Origin: Thermoleophilia bacterium
Lineage (GTDB): Bacteria; Actinomycetota; Thermoleophilia; Gaiellales; JAICJC01
Direction: 5' to 3'
Length of the DNA: 59,790 nt
Assembly (NCBI GenBank): GCA_025927685.1
Contig: JAICKX010000005.1
Coordinates: 1 to 59,790, forward strand
Below, piece after piece: positions 19,055 to 27,245 of the stretch (positions are counted from its first letter, which is position 1; every line of letters begins with the position of its first letter). The position numbers and the translations under genes were made by a program. The notes beneath the pieces were generated by a model. That model saw nothing but the letters and a program-made list of their open reading frames with translations, searched no databases and was not told the DNA's origin.

Positions 19055-20053
19055 CTAGCGAGCGGCCGAGAGCGTCGCGGTCGGGCCGCCGGCGACCATC
19101 TGGTCGTGGATCCACCGGTACGTGCGCTCCATCCCGTCACGCAGGCTGATCGACGGCTCCCAGTCGAGCCGCTCCAGGATGAGCGTGTTGTCGCTGTTCC
19201 GGCCGCGCACGCCCTGAGGCGCGTCGAGCTTGTAGTTGCGCTTCAGCTCGACGCCGGCGATCTCCTCGACGATCGAGACGAGCTGGTTGATCGTGACGAG
19301 CTCGGAGCTGCCGATGTTGATCGGCTCGACCACGTCGCTGTCCATGAGCCGCTGCGTCCCGTAGACGCAGTCGTCCACGTACATGAAGCTCCGCGTCTGC
19401 TCGCCGTCGCCCCAGATCTCGATCTCGTTCGAGCCCGAGAGCTTGGCCGCGACGACCTTGCGGCAGATGGCGGCGGGGGCCTTCTCGCGGCCGCCGTCGT
19501 AGGTCCCGTACGGGCCGTAGACGTTGTGGTAGCGGGCCACCCGGGTCTGGAATCCGAAGTCCTCGAGGAAATGCCGGCACATCCGCTCGCTGAAGAGCTT
19601 CTCCCACCCGTAGCCGTCCTCCGGCATAGCCGGGTAGGCATCGGCCTCGGCCAGCGCCGTGACGTCGGGCGACGTCTGGTGCTCGGCGGCGTAGACACAC
19701 GCCGACGACGAGAAGAAGAACCGGTCCACGCCGGCCTCGCGAGCGGCCATCAGCATGTGGGTGTTGATGAGCACCGACAGCATGCACAGCGCCTTGTTGT
19801 TCTCGATGAAGCCCATGCCGCCCATGTCGGCGGCGAGGTTGAACACGCGGGACGCGCCGGCCACGGCCTGCTCGCACGCTGCGCGCTCGGAGAGGTCGAG
19901 GACGAGCGACTCCGCCTCGGGCGCCACCTGATACCAGGCGTCGAGCGGCTTCATGTCGACCGCGCGGACGCGCAGGCCCTTGCCGATGAGGTCGCGCACG
20001 AGGTGGCCCCCGATGAAGCCGCCCCCGCCGCCGACGACGACGAGATCGCTCAT
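19055..20053 (-). CDS. NAD-dependent epimerase, GDP-mannose 3,5-epimerase-like
   Basis: ADMGGMGFIENNKALCMLSVLINTHML...FFFSSSACVYAAEHQ...YGWEKL...NVYGPYGTYDGGREKAPAAICRK...IEIWGDGEQTRSFMYVDD. Confidence 0.8.
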   Translation of the reverse strand: MSDLVVVGGGGGFIGGHLVRDLIGKGLRVRAVDMKPLDAWYQVAPEAESLVLDLSERAACEQAVAGASRVFNLAADMGGMGFIENNKALCMLSVLINTHMLMAAREAGVDRFFFSSSACVYAAEHQTSPDVTALAEADAYPAMPEDGYGWEKLFSERMCRHFLEDFGFQTRVARYHNVYGPYGTYDGGREKAPAAICRKVVAAKLSGSNEIEIWGDGEQTRSFMYVDDCVYGTQRLMDSDVVEPINIGSSELVTINQLVSIVEEIAGVELKRNYKLDAPQGVRGRNSDNTLILERLDWEPSISLRDGMERTYRWIHDQMVAGGPTATLSAAR

Positions 20054-20742
20054 GACGCCACCGCCTCGTCCGTGTCGACCGTCCCGGCCGCGGCCTTGTG
20101 CGGGTCGGGCAGGTGCCGGTTGAGCGCGGAGGCGATCCGCAGCGTGCCGTCGGCGTAGTCGATGACGGTCGCCGAGCCGGTCGACAGCTTGAACTGCCAG
20201 TCGCCGATCGTCGGGCCGGCGATCCGCAGGACGGCCAGGCGCACCATGGCGCCGTGGCTCACTGCGGCCACCGCCTGGCGCGGATGCCGGCGGCAGATCT
20301 CGTAGATCGCGTCGACCATGCGGTCGGCCGCGTCCGCCAGCGCTTCGCCCTCGGGGCAGGCGGCCTGCTCGGGAGCCTCGGCATAGAGGCGGAAGGCGTC
20401 CGCGTCGTGGGCGGCGCACTCCTCCTTCGTGAGGCCCTCCCAGACGCCGTAGTCGAGGTTGGTCAGCCCCTGGTGGTCGTCGACCGCCTCGAGATTCGAG
20501 GCCGCGGCGACCGCCATGGCCACCTCGCGGGCACGAGCCAGCGGGCTCGTGTAGACGGCGCTCAGCCCGGCGCCGGAGAGCTGCCGGGCGGTCGCAAGCG
20601 CCTCGGCTCGGCCGACCGCATCGAGCGGCACCTCGAGCCGGCCGCGAAACCGCACCTCGGCGTTCATCACCGTCCGCCCATGGCGGACCAGATACAACCG
20701 GCAACCGTCGTCAGCGCTCACGCCGGTATGCGCAACCGTCAT
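20050..20742 (-). CDS. Histidine phosphatase (phosphoglycerate mutase-like) protein
   Basis: LYLVRHGRTVMNAEVRFRGRLEVPLDAVG...VYTSPLARAREVA...VAAVSHGAMVR; SD GGAGGGG before ATG 20742. Tracked start at 20802 coincides with a TTGACA element. Confidence 0.88.
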   Translation of the reverse strand: MTVAHTGVSADDGCRLYLVRHGRTVMNAEVRFRGRLEVPLDAVGRAEALATARQLSGAGLSAVYTSPLARAREVAMAVAAASNLEAVDDHQGLTNLDYGVWEGLTKEECAAHDADAFRLYAEAPEQAACPEGEALADAADRMVDAIYEICRRHPRQAVAAVSHGAMVRLAVLRIAGPTIGDWQFKLSTGSATVIDYADGTLRIASALNRHLPDPHKAAAGTVDTDEAVAS

Positions 20743-20773
20743 GTTCCCCTCCCACACTTCCGCTTGACCGTCC

Positions 20774-20802
20774 AAGTGTCCCACGACCTGTCGCTCTGTC
20801 AA
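20774..20802 (-). promoter_or_regulatory. Candidate promoter TTGACA-N16-GACACT for the phosphatase/epimerase operon
   Basis: TTGACA at 20802-20797 on minus, GACACT at 20780-20775. Confidence 0.5.
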
Positions 20803-21053
20803 GCCTTACCTGGCCCGCTCACCCCCCGGCCCAGGATGACCGATTCCCGCAGCCGCGGGGCGTCGCGCTCCGCGCACAGCGTACCGCACCTTTGCGCGGG
20901 TGACGACTCCACCGACAGCGTGTACCCTCGAGGCAGTGGTGTCTGCCCCCGTCCATCGCGTGGCGTGCGTGCCCGCCCGACCCCCTTCCGTCCTCAGCGC
21001 CCCGGCGCGCTGACGGCGGCGCACGAACCGGCGGGATCGGCGATGGTGCGGCC

Positions 21054-22427
21054 ATGAGCGTGAGCGCGGAGCCGCAGGGCGTGGCGGCGACGAACGCCGC
21101 CGCGGCGATCCGGCGGCGGCTCGTGCGCGGCTCGATGACCGTGTTCGTCGGCATGGTCGCCGGCACGATCCTGACGCTGGTCTTCAACGCCATGCTCGCG
21201 CGGATGGTCTCGCACGCCACGCTGGGCGCCTACTTCCTGGTATCGAGCATGGTGGTCATCGCGTCCACGATCGGCAAGCTCGGGCTCGAGAAGACGGTCG
21301 TCCGGTTCGTCGCCGCGGCGCGCGCGACCGGGAGGCCGGGGCGCGTGCGGCGCACCGTCATCCTGGTGTTCCTCATCGGCACGGCGGCATCCGCCGCGAT
21401 CGCGGTCGTCCTCGTGCTCGGGCTCGGCCATTTCCTGGCGGTGCGCGTCTACCACTCGCAGGCCGTCGCCGGCGTCATCGCGCTTGCGGCGGTCTGGATC
21501 GGCGTGAACGCGCTGCTCTCGCTCACTGCGGAGACGTTCCGTGGGTTCAAGCGGTTCTGGCCCGCGACGCTCTACGGCGGCCTTGCAGTCGACGTCCTGC
21601 TCGTGCTCGGCTTCGGGCCGCTGTGGATCGCGGGCGTCCGGCCGAGCCTGGCCCAGGCGGTGGGCCTGACGGTCGCGATGACCGGCGTGGCCCTGGCGGT
21701 GGGCATGGCCGACCTGTGGCGCACCGTCCTGCCGTTCCGAGGCGAGGGCACGGCCGGGCTCCGGGAGGTGACCGCCGTCTCGGTGCCGCTCCTGATCTCG
21801 AACATCGCGAACTTCGCCGTGGGGACCGGGGTCGACCTCTGGGTGGTCGGGCATTTCTCGAACACCTCGGACGTGGCGCTCTACGGGGCGGCGTCCCGGC
21901 TGGTCTTCTTCGTCGCGACCCCGCTGATCGTCGTGTCGCAGGTCGTGCCTCCGATCATCGCCGAGCTGCACGCCCGCGGGGAGCGCGACCAGCTCGAGCG
22001 CACGCTGCGCGGCGTCTCGACGGTCGCCGGGCTGCCCGCTGCTCTCGTCCTGGTGGCGTTCATCGTCGCGGGCGGATTCATCCTGTCGGTCGCCTACGGC
22101 CCCTACTTCCGCGGCGCCGCCACGGTGCTCGTCATCCTGAGCGTCGCACGGCTGACGGCGGTGTGCACGGGCTCGAGCGGCGTGACGCTGATGATGACCG
22201 GCCACCAGCGCACGATGATGCTGATCACGGTGGGCAGCGGGGCCTTCGCGCTCGTCGCCGAGATCCTGCTCGCGCCCCGGTACGGCATCACCGGCGTGGC
22301 GGCCGCCACCTGCACGGCCCAGATCATGCTCAACCTCCTCCAGCTCGTGTTCGCCCGCATCCACGTCGGGATCTGGACCCACTCCCGCTTCTCGCTCGAT
22401 CCGGTCCGGGAGCTCGTCCGCGGATGA
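21054..22427 (+). CDS. Polysaccharide flippase (Wzx/MATE-like), multi-pass membrane protein
   Basis: About 12 hydrophobic segments; LGAYFLVSSMVVIASTIGKLGLEKTVVRFV; VALYGAASRLVFFVATPLIVVSQVVPPIIAELHARG. Confidence 0.85.
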   Translation: MSVSAEPQGVAATNAAAAIRRRLVRGSMTVFVGMVAGTILTLVFNAMLARMVSHATLGAYFLVSSMVVIASTIGKLGLEKTVVRFVAAARATGRPGRVRRTVILVFLIGTAASAAIAVVLVLGLGHFLAVRVYHSQAVAGVIALAAVWIGVNALLSLTAETFRGFKRFWPATLYGGLAVDVLLVLGFGPLWIAGVRPSLAQAVGLTVAMTGVALAVGMADLWRTVLPFRGEGTAGLREVTAVSVPLLISNIANFAVGTGVDLWVVGHFSNTSDVALYGAASRLVFFVATPLIVVSQVVPPIIAELHARGERDQLERTLRGVSTVAGLPAALVLVAFIVAGGFILSVAYGPYFRGAATVLVILSVARLTAVCTGSSGVTLMMTGHQRTMMLITVGSGAFALVAEILLAPRYGITGVAAATCTAQIMLNLLQLVFARIHVGIWTHSRFSLDPVRELVRG

Positions 22428-22528
22428 GGAGGGCGCTCCAGGCCCTCTCGGATCTGGTGGACGCCGCCGATCGGGCCGTGCAGCGCGCGATCCGCGGATA
22501 CGTGAGGATCACGGACCGGCGTGGCTGA
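22424..22528 (+). CDS. Candidate 34-aa small ORF overlapping both neighbours
   Basis: ATGA overlap with flippase stop; stop at 22526-22528 inside the start of sulfotransferase D; MRRALQALSDLVDAADRAVQRAIRGYVRITDRRG. Confidence 0.35.
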   Translation: MRRALQALSDLVDAADRAVQRAIRGYVRITDRRG

Positions 22529-23387
22529 GGGCCGGCCGCACTCCGGCGACCGGACGGCGATCTTCCTGCACGTCGGGAAGACCGCGGGCTGGACGCTGCG
22601 CCAGATCCTCTACCGCAACGTGCCGCGCCGCGAGGTGATGCGCGTCCGCCCACCGAAGGACCGGCCGCGCGGCTTCCTGAACGACGATCCGCTGCGCGCG
22701 TTCGCGGCGCTGCCGGAGGCCGACCGGGCCCACCCGCGGCTGCTCGTGAGCCACATGATCTTCGGCATCCACGAGTCGGTGCCGCGCGAGTCCACCTACT
22801 TCACGATGCTCCGCGAGCCGGCCGCCCGCGCGCTCTCGCAGTACCGGCATGTCCTCCGTCGCCCCGAGCACCGGCTGCACGCGGCGGCCGCTGCCGGCGA
22901 GCTCTCGCTGGAGCGCTACGTCACCGGCGGCGTGGCGCTCGAGATGGACAACGGGCAGACGCGGGCGATCGCGGGCGACATCGAGACCCCGTTCGGGCAG
23001 TGCACGCCGGAGATGCTCGAGCGGGCGAAGCGGAACCTCGACCGGCACTTCGCCGTCGCCGGCGTGACCGAGCGCTTCGACGAGATGCTGGTCGCCCTCG
23101 GGCGTGAGTTCGGCTGGCGGAACCTGTTCTACGTGCGGGCGAACGCGGCCCCCGAGGGCCAGCGCGTGCCGGTGACCGAGGCCGACCGCGAGATGATCCG
23201 CGCGCACAACGTCTTCGACTGCGAGCTCTACCGCCACGTCGTGGAGCGCTTCGACGAGATGGTGGCCCGCGATCCCGGGTTCCCGTCCGACCTGCGCAGG
23301 TTCCAGCGTGGAAACCGGCTCTACCGCCCCTGGGGGCGCATCTCCTACGGGACGAAGCAGGCCGCCGTGCGGCGCACCAGGTCCTGA
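22521..23387 (+). CDS. Sulfotransferase family 2-like protein (D)
   Basis: IFLHVGKTAGWTLRQIL; YFTMLREPAARALSQYRHV; LEMDNGQTRAIAGD. Confidence 0.85.
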   Translation: MAEGRPHSGDRTAIFLHVGKTAGWTLRQILYRNVPRREVMRVRPPKDRPRGFLNDDPLRAFAALPEADRAHPRLLVSHMIFGIHESVPRESTYFTMLREPAARALSQYRHVLRRPEHRLHAAAAAGELSLERYVTGGVALEMDNGQTRAIAGDIETPFGQCTPEMLERAKRNLDRHFAVAGVTERFDEMLVALGREFGWRNLFYVRANAAPEGQRVPVTEADREMIRAHNVFDCELYRHVVERFDEMVARDPGFPSDLRRFQRGNRLYRPWGRISYGTKQAAVRRTRS

Positions 23388-24140
23388 TCAGGGCGGCGCG
23401 CCGATGAGCGACTCGTAGAGCGCGGCCGCCCGCCTGCGGACCGGGGCCAGGTCGGGCGCCTCGAGCGTGTGCCGGAGCGCCTCCTTGGCCGCCTGGCGCT
23501 CGACGGTCGGCCGGCCGAAGTGGAGGCTCGGGCGCCCCTGGTCGACGTGCCGCCGCCACATCTCCTCCTGCACGCGCTTGTCGAACTCCTCGGTTTTCGG
23601 CGGCGGCGTGAACGACGTTCCGAACTTCGCGTTCAGGCGCTCGATCGCACCGCCGTAGTCGCGGTCGAGCTCCTCCACCGAGATCACGATGACGTCGCCC
23701 GCGACCTCCGCCACGCCGCGGTGGAAGCGGATCCAGGCGTCCAGGATCGTCCGCGCGCTGAGGCCGGGGTGACGGACCATGTGCGAGATCGCCACGTCGT
23801 CGGGCTTCTTCACGATCACGATGGTCGGCAGGCCGAGCCGCGCGGCCCTCACGACCTGCGCGGACGCGTGCGTGTGATGGGCCGAGCGCACCGGCCGGTC
23901 CTGGGCGAGCTCGAGACAGACGACCGCGTACGACGACGCCGACCGCCCGAACCCCTCGATCACGATCTCGGTGTCGGCGCCGATCAGCCGGTCCGGCCGG
24001 TCGCGGTGCTTCCAGGCGATCAGCCGCAGGTAGGGCTGATAGCAGTTGAGGCGGTAGCGCAGCCGGTAGCGGGCGTTCGTCGCTCGGCTCGCCGCCGCCG
24101 CCCGCCCGCTCCCGGGCAGTGATCGTTCCGTCTGTCCCAC
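23388..24140 (-). CDS. P-loop sulfotransferase-like protein (E)
   Basis: IVIEGFGRSASSYAVVCLEL; TIVIVKKPDDVAISHMVRHPG. Confidence 0.65.
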   Translation of the reverse strand: MGQTERSLPGSGRAAAASRATNARYRLRYRLNCYQPYLRLIAWKHRDRPDRLIGADTEIVIEGFGRSASSYAVVCLELAQDRPVRSAHHTHASAQVVRAARLGLPTIVIVKKPDDVAISHMVRHPGLSARTILDAWIRFHRGVAEVAGDVIVISVEELDRDYGGAIERLNAKFGTSFTPPPKTEEFDKRVQEEMWRRHVDQGRPSLHFGRPTVERQAAKEALRHTLEAPDLAPVRRRAAALYESLIGAPP

Positions 24141-24156
24141 AGCGCCTGCAGGCTAG

Positions 24157-24489
24157 CTAACGGCGGGTAGCCGATCCGGAGTCACCGCTGCCGCCGGTGA
24201 CGAGCGTGTAGTCCCACGAGTAGGAGCCCGTGCCGAGCGTCAGCGAGAGGATGCCGTCGCGACCGGGGGCCCGCCGCCGTCTCGGTAGACGTGGTAGCCG
24301 GTGATGCCCGTGGTGCCCGGCGCGTCCCAGGTGAGGTCGATCTCGTCGGCCGAGACGCCGGTCGCGCTCAGGTTGGAGGGCGGGTCGATCGTCGAGACCG
24401 TCTGGGCGGTGAGCGAGAGGTTGTCGGCCGCCAGCGTGTTGACGGAGGCGGCGTTCTTCTGGATCTACGAGCGCTGGGGAACCTGTCAA
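24157..24489 (-). pseudogene. Doubly deleted, frameshifted remnant of an FnIII-metallophosphoesterase paralogue
   Basis: IQKNAA...DNLSLTAQTVSTIDPPSNLSATGVSADEIDLTWDAPGTTGITGYHVYRDGGG in one frame, then GILSLTLGTGSYSWDYTLVTGGSGDSGS in another; both parts match the gene at 24568..26262; TTGACAGGTTC element retained. Confidence 0.8.
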
Positions 24490-24529
24490 TCCTTCGCCGC
24501 CCGATGCATCGCCGCGGACGCCACACGTC

Positions 24530-24559
24530 GAGTGCGCCGGCCCGGAGGCCGGCGCACTC
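24530..24559 (-). terminator. Perfect 13-bp hairpin with UCCG loop downstream of the phosphoesterase gene
   Basis: GAGTGCGCCGGCC-N4-GGCCGGCGCACTC; about 9 nt past the stop; no U-tract. Confidence 0.65.
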
Positions 24560-24567
24560 GCTCGCGC

Positions 24568-26262
24568 TCAGTGGCAGGTGTCGCTGCCGGAGTCGCCGCT
24601 CCCGCCGGTGATCAGCCGGTAGTCCCAGGAGTAGCTGCCGGTGCCCAGCGTCAGCGCCAGGATGCCGTAGCCGGTCTTCCTGACCTGCGAGCCGGCGATC
24701 GGGGTCTTGGTCCCGAACGCTCCCTGGCTCTCGCCGCCGATGCCGGCGATGATCTCGCGCATCCCGGTCCCGTCGGCGACCGGCTGGCCGTTCGCGTTCA
24801 GGTCGGCGAACCGCTCGTAGTGGTGGAAGTGGCCGTTCAGGACGAGGTCGGCACCCGCGTCGTGCAGGGCCGCCCACATCGGGCGGGTCTCCGCAACGCC
24901 GCCGCCCCCGGTCGTCGACCAGGACGCCTGGTGCCAGAACGCGAGCGTGCAGGCGTTCGGGTGGGCGGCGAGGTCGTTCAGGAGCCAGTTCATCTGGGGC
25001 GAGCCGGTCCCGCAGCCGCCCGCGTTCGTGCAGTTCGCGTTGAGCGAGATGAGGTGCCAGCTTCCGAGATCGAAGCTGTAGTAGCCCTTCCCGTTCACAC
25101 CGTGCGCCTCCGGCACGCCGTGGTTCTGGAAGTACGTGTAGTAGCCGGAGCCCTTCGGCAGACAGGACTCGCCGAAGCTGCTCGTCCCCTGGAGCTCGTG
25201 GTTTCCGATCGCCGGCTCGGTCTTCGAGGCGAACCTGCCCCAGCTGGCGTCGTAGCTGGCGTTGAAGGCGGCCAGGGAACCGCAGTCGTACTGGAGGTCG
25301 CCGAGCGCCAGCACCTTGTCGTACGAGCCGGCGACCACGAGATCCGACGTCGCCTTCTGCATGCACACGGAGCCGTTGCCGTTCCCGTTGTTGTAGCCGG
25401 GCTCATCGGGGTGGCAGGCGATGTCGCCGGCCGCGGCGACGGACACGCTGCCGCCGCCCCCGGAGGTCGCGGCCGAGGCCTGGTTCGACGGGTCGGACTC
25501 GTCGCTGCCGTCGGTCGCCGTCACCGTGTAGGTGTACGTGGTGCCGGCGTTCAGGCCGGTGTCGGCGTACGCCGTCGTCGGGGCGTCAACCGTGGCCACG
25601 GGAGTCCCGCCGCCGTTGCGGTAGACGTTGTAGCCCGTGACCCCGGCGGTCGAAGATGCGTCCCAGGTCAGGTCGATCTCGTCTGCCGACACGCCGGTCG
25701 CCTGCAGGTTGGACGGCGCGTCGATGGTCGTGATCGTCTGGGTCGTGAGCGACAGGTTGTCGGTCACGAACGAGTTGCCGGAGACGGCGTTCTTCTGGAT
25801 CACCGAGAAGGTGAGGGAGGCGCCGTCGTGGGCCACCGTGTACGCGAGCTGGGGCAGCGTCTGCCAGGCGCCGGTGCCGTTGATGCAGGAGGTCTTGGTC
25901 GCCGACCCGCTGGTGCTGTCCTCCTTGATCTTGAGGCACACCGACTTCCCGGAGACGGCGTTGATGCGGCCGTCGGCGAGATAGACCGCGCCGGCGACCG
26001 CGTTCGTCACCGGCGGCGTGGGCTTGGTGATGATGCCGTACGTCGTGGCGGTGCCCGAACGCGCCGCCCGCGCACCGAAGCCGCCCCCGTCGCCGGCCAC
26101 GAGCGAGAGCGTCGCGCTCTGGCCCTTCCAGCCGGTGAGCGAGCCGCTGCCGGAGCCCTCGAAGGTGCCGTTCGGCAGCAGGTTCGTGGAGTCGGCCAGG
26201 GCCGACGACCCCAGCATCAAGAGCGACGCCAGAAGGGTCGCCAAGACGATTCGTGTGCGCAT
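24568..26262 (-). CDS. Secreted FnIII plus metallophosphoesterase protein
   Basis: Signal peptide; FnIII segment APSNLQATGVSADEIDLTWDAS; AAGDIACHPDEPG...LALGDLQYDCGSLAAF...IGNHELQG...LNGHFHHYERF. Confidence 0.87.
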   Translation of the reverse strand: MRTRIVLATLLASLLMLGSSALADSTNLLPNGTFEGSGSGSLTGWKGQSATLSLVAGDGGGFGARAARSGTATTYGIITKPTPPVTNAVAGAVYLADGRINAVSGKSVCLKIKEDSTSGSATKTSCINGTGAWQTLPQLAYTVAHDGASLTFSVIQKNAVSGNSFVTDNLSLTTQTITTIDAPSNLQATGVSADEIDLTWDASSTAGVTGYNVYRNGGGTPVATVDAPTTAYADTGLNAGTTYTYTVTATDGSDESDPSNQASAATSGGGGSVSVAAAGDIACHPDEPGYNNGNGNGSVCMQKATSDLVVAGSYDKVLALGDLQYDCGSLAAFNASYDASWGRFASKTEPAIGNHELQGTSSFGESCLPKGSGYYTYFQNHGVPEAHGVNGKGYYSFDLGSWHLISLNANCTNAGGCGTGSPQMNWLLNDLAAHPNACTLAFWHQASWSTTGGGGVAETRPMWAALHDAGADLVLNGHFHHYERFADLNANGQPVADGTGMREIIAGIGGESQGAFGTKTPIAGSQVRKTGYGILALTLGTGSYSWDYRLITGGSGDSGSDTCH

Positions 26263-26359
26263 CTACCCGTCCCCCTGAAGTTCAGTCGTACGTCACGGGA
26301 CGGGCAGGGCCGCCCCCTCGGCGCAGGTCTACGTCCCGCTCCTTGCGCACCTGCGCGCA

Positions 26360-26388
26360 AGGGTACGGTGCCTGGGAGAACCTGTCAA
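26360..26388 (-). promoter_or_regulatory. Promoter TTGACA-N17-TACCCT for the FnIII-phosphoesterase gene
   Basis: TTGACA 26388-26383, 17-nt spacer, TACCCT 26365-26360; -35 overlaps the stop of sulfotransferase F. Confidence 0.7.
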
Positions 26389-27245
26389 GCGCCGCCGTCC
26401 TCGGCGTAGAGGTCGCGGACCTCGGGCTTGATGCGGCGCTTGATCGCCGACGGCCACGTGTACGTGACCCGTCCCCACGTCCGGTAGCGGTGGTTCGCCC
26501 GGGCAAACCGCTCGAGCTCGTCTGCGAAGCCGTCCTCGGCGGCGATCCGGGTGTCCATGATCTGCTGTGCGTGCTCGTAGAGCTGCATGTCGAGCCAATT
26601 GGCGCGCTCGAGGAGCTCGCGCTGGGGCGGCGTCAGCTCGGCCCGCGAGCGCGAGACGTTGCGGCTCACGTAGCGCACGTCGCGCCAGTCGAACGTCCGC
26701 CGGAGCAGGAGGAGCGATTCGTCGAAGCGCTCGGTGATTCCGAACCACGAGAAGTGCTCGTCGAGGTTCCGCTTTGCGACCTCGAGCATCTCCTCGGTGC
26801 ACTCGCCGACGGGCGTGCCCAGGTCGCCGGCGATCGCTCGCGTCTGGCTGTTGTCCATCTCGAACGAGATCCTGCTCGCGACGTACTCCTCGAGCGTGAG
26901 GTCCTTCACGGCCTCGTGGTGGTGGTGCGACGGGATCCGCTGGACATAGCGGTACTGCGAGAAGGCGAGCTTCACCGGATGGCGGAGCATCGTGATGTAG
27001 GTGCAGGGGCGCGGCACGCCCTCGTGCAGGCCGTACACGGTGTGGCCCATGATCAGCCGCGGCCGCACCCGGTCCTCCGCGGGGAGGCGCGCGAAGTCGG
27101 CGATCGTGTCCGTCCGCGGCCGGCGACGGGCGCGGACGGTCAGCGTCTGGGAGGAGGGGAACTGGCGCTTCAGCACCTGCCGCAGCGTCGATCCGGCCGT
27201 CTTGCCGATGTGCAGGAAGATGACAGTGCGGTCGTCGCCGGTCAT
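26385..27245 (-). CDS. Sulfotransferase family 2-like protein (F), paralogue of D
   Basis: IFLHIGKTAGSTLRQVL; TMLRHPVKLAFSQYRYV; FEMDNSQTRAIAGD. Confidence 0.85.
   Translation of the reverse strand: MTGDDRTVIFLHIGKTAGSTLRQVLKRQFPSSQTLTVRARRRPRTDTIADFARLPAEDRVRPRLIMGHTVYGLHEGVPRPCTYITMLRHPVKLAFSQYRYVQRIPSHHHHEAVKDLTLEEYVASRISFEMDNSQTRAIAGDLGTPVGECTEEMLEVAKRNLDEHFSWFGITERFDESLLLLRRTFDWRDVRYVSRNVSRSRAELTPPQRELLERANWLDMQLYEHAQQIMDTRIAAEDGFADELERFARANHRYRTWGRVTYTWPSAIKRRIKPEVRDLYAEDGGA

Noticed and set aside
20743-20802. Tracked N-terminal extension MTERQVVGHLDGQAEVWEGN of the histidine phosphatase
   Set aside because: Its TTG start is the TTGACA -35 hexamer; ATG 20742 has a good SD
24502-24511. 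CGATGCATCG palindrome near the remnant
   Set aside because: 10-bp palindrome with no recurrence or positional logic
24291-26409. 702-aa plus ORF across the FnIII-phosphoesterase
   Set aside because: Antisense to a gene with clear signal peptide and domain motifs; no recognisable domain
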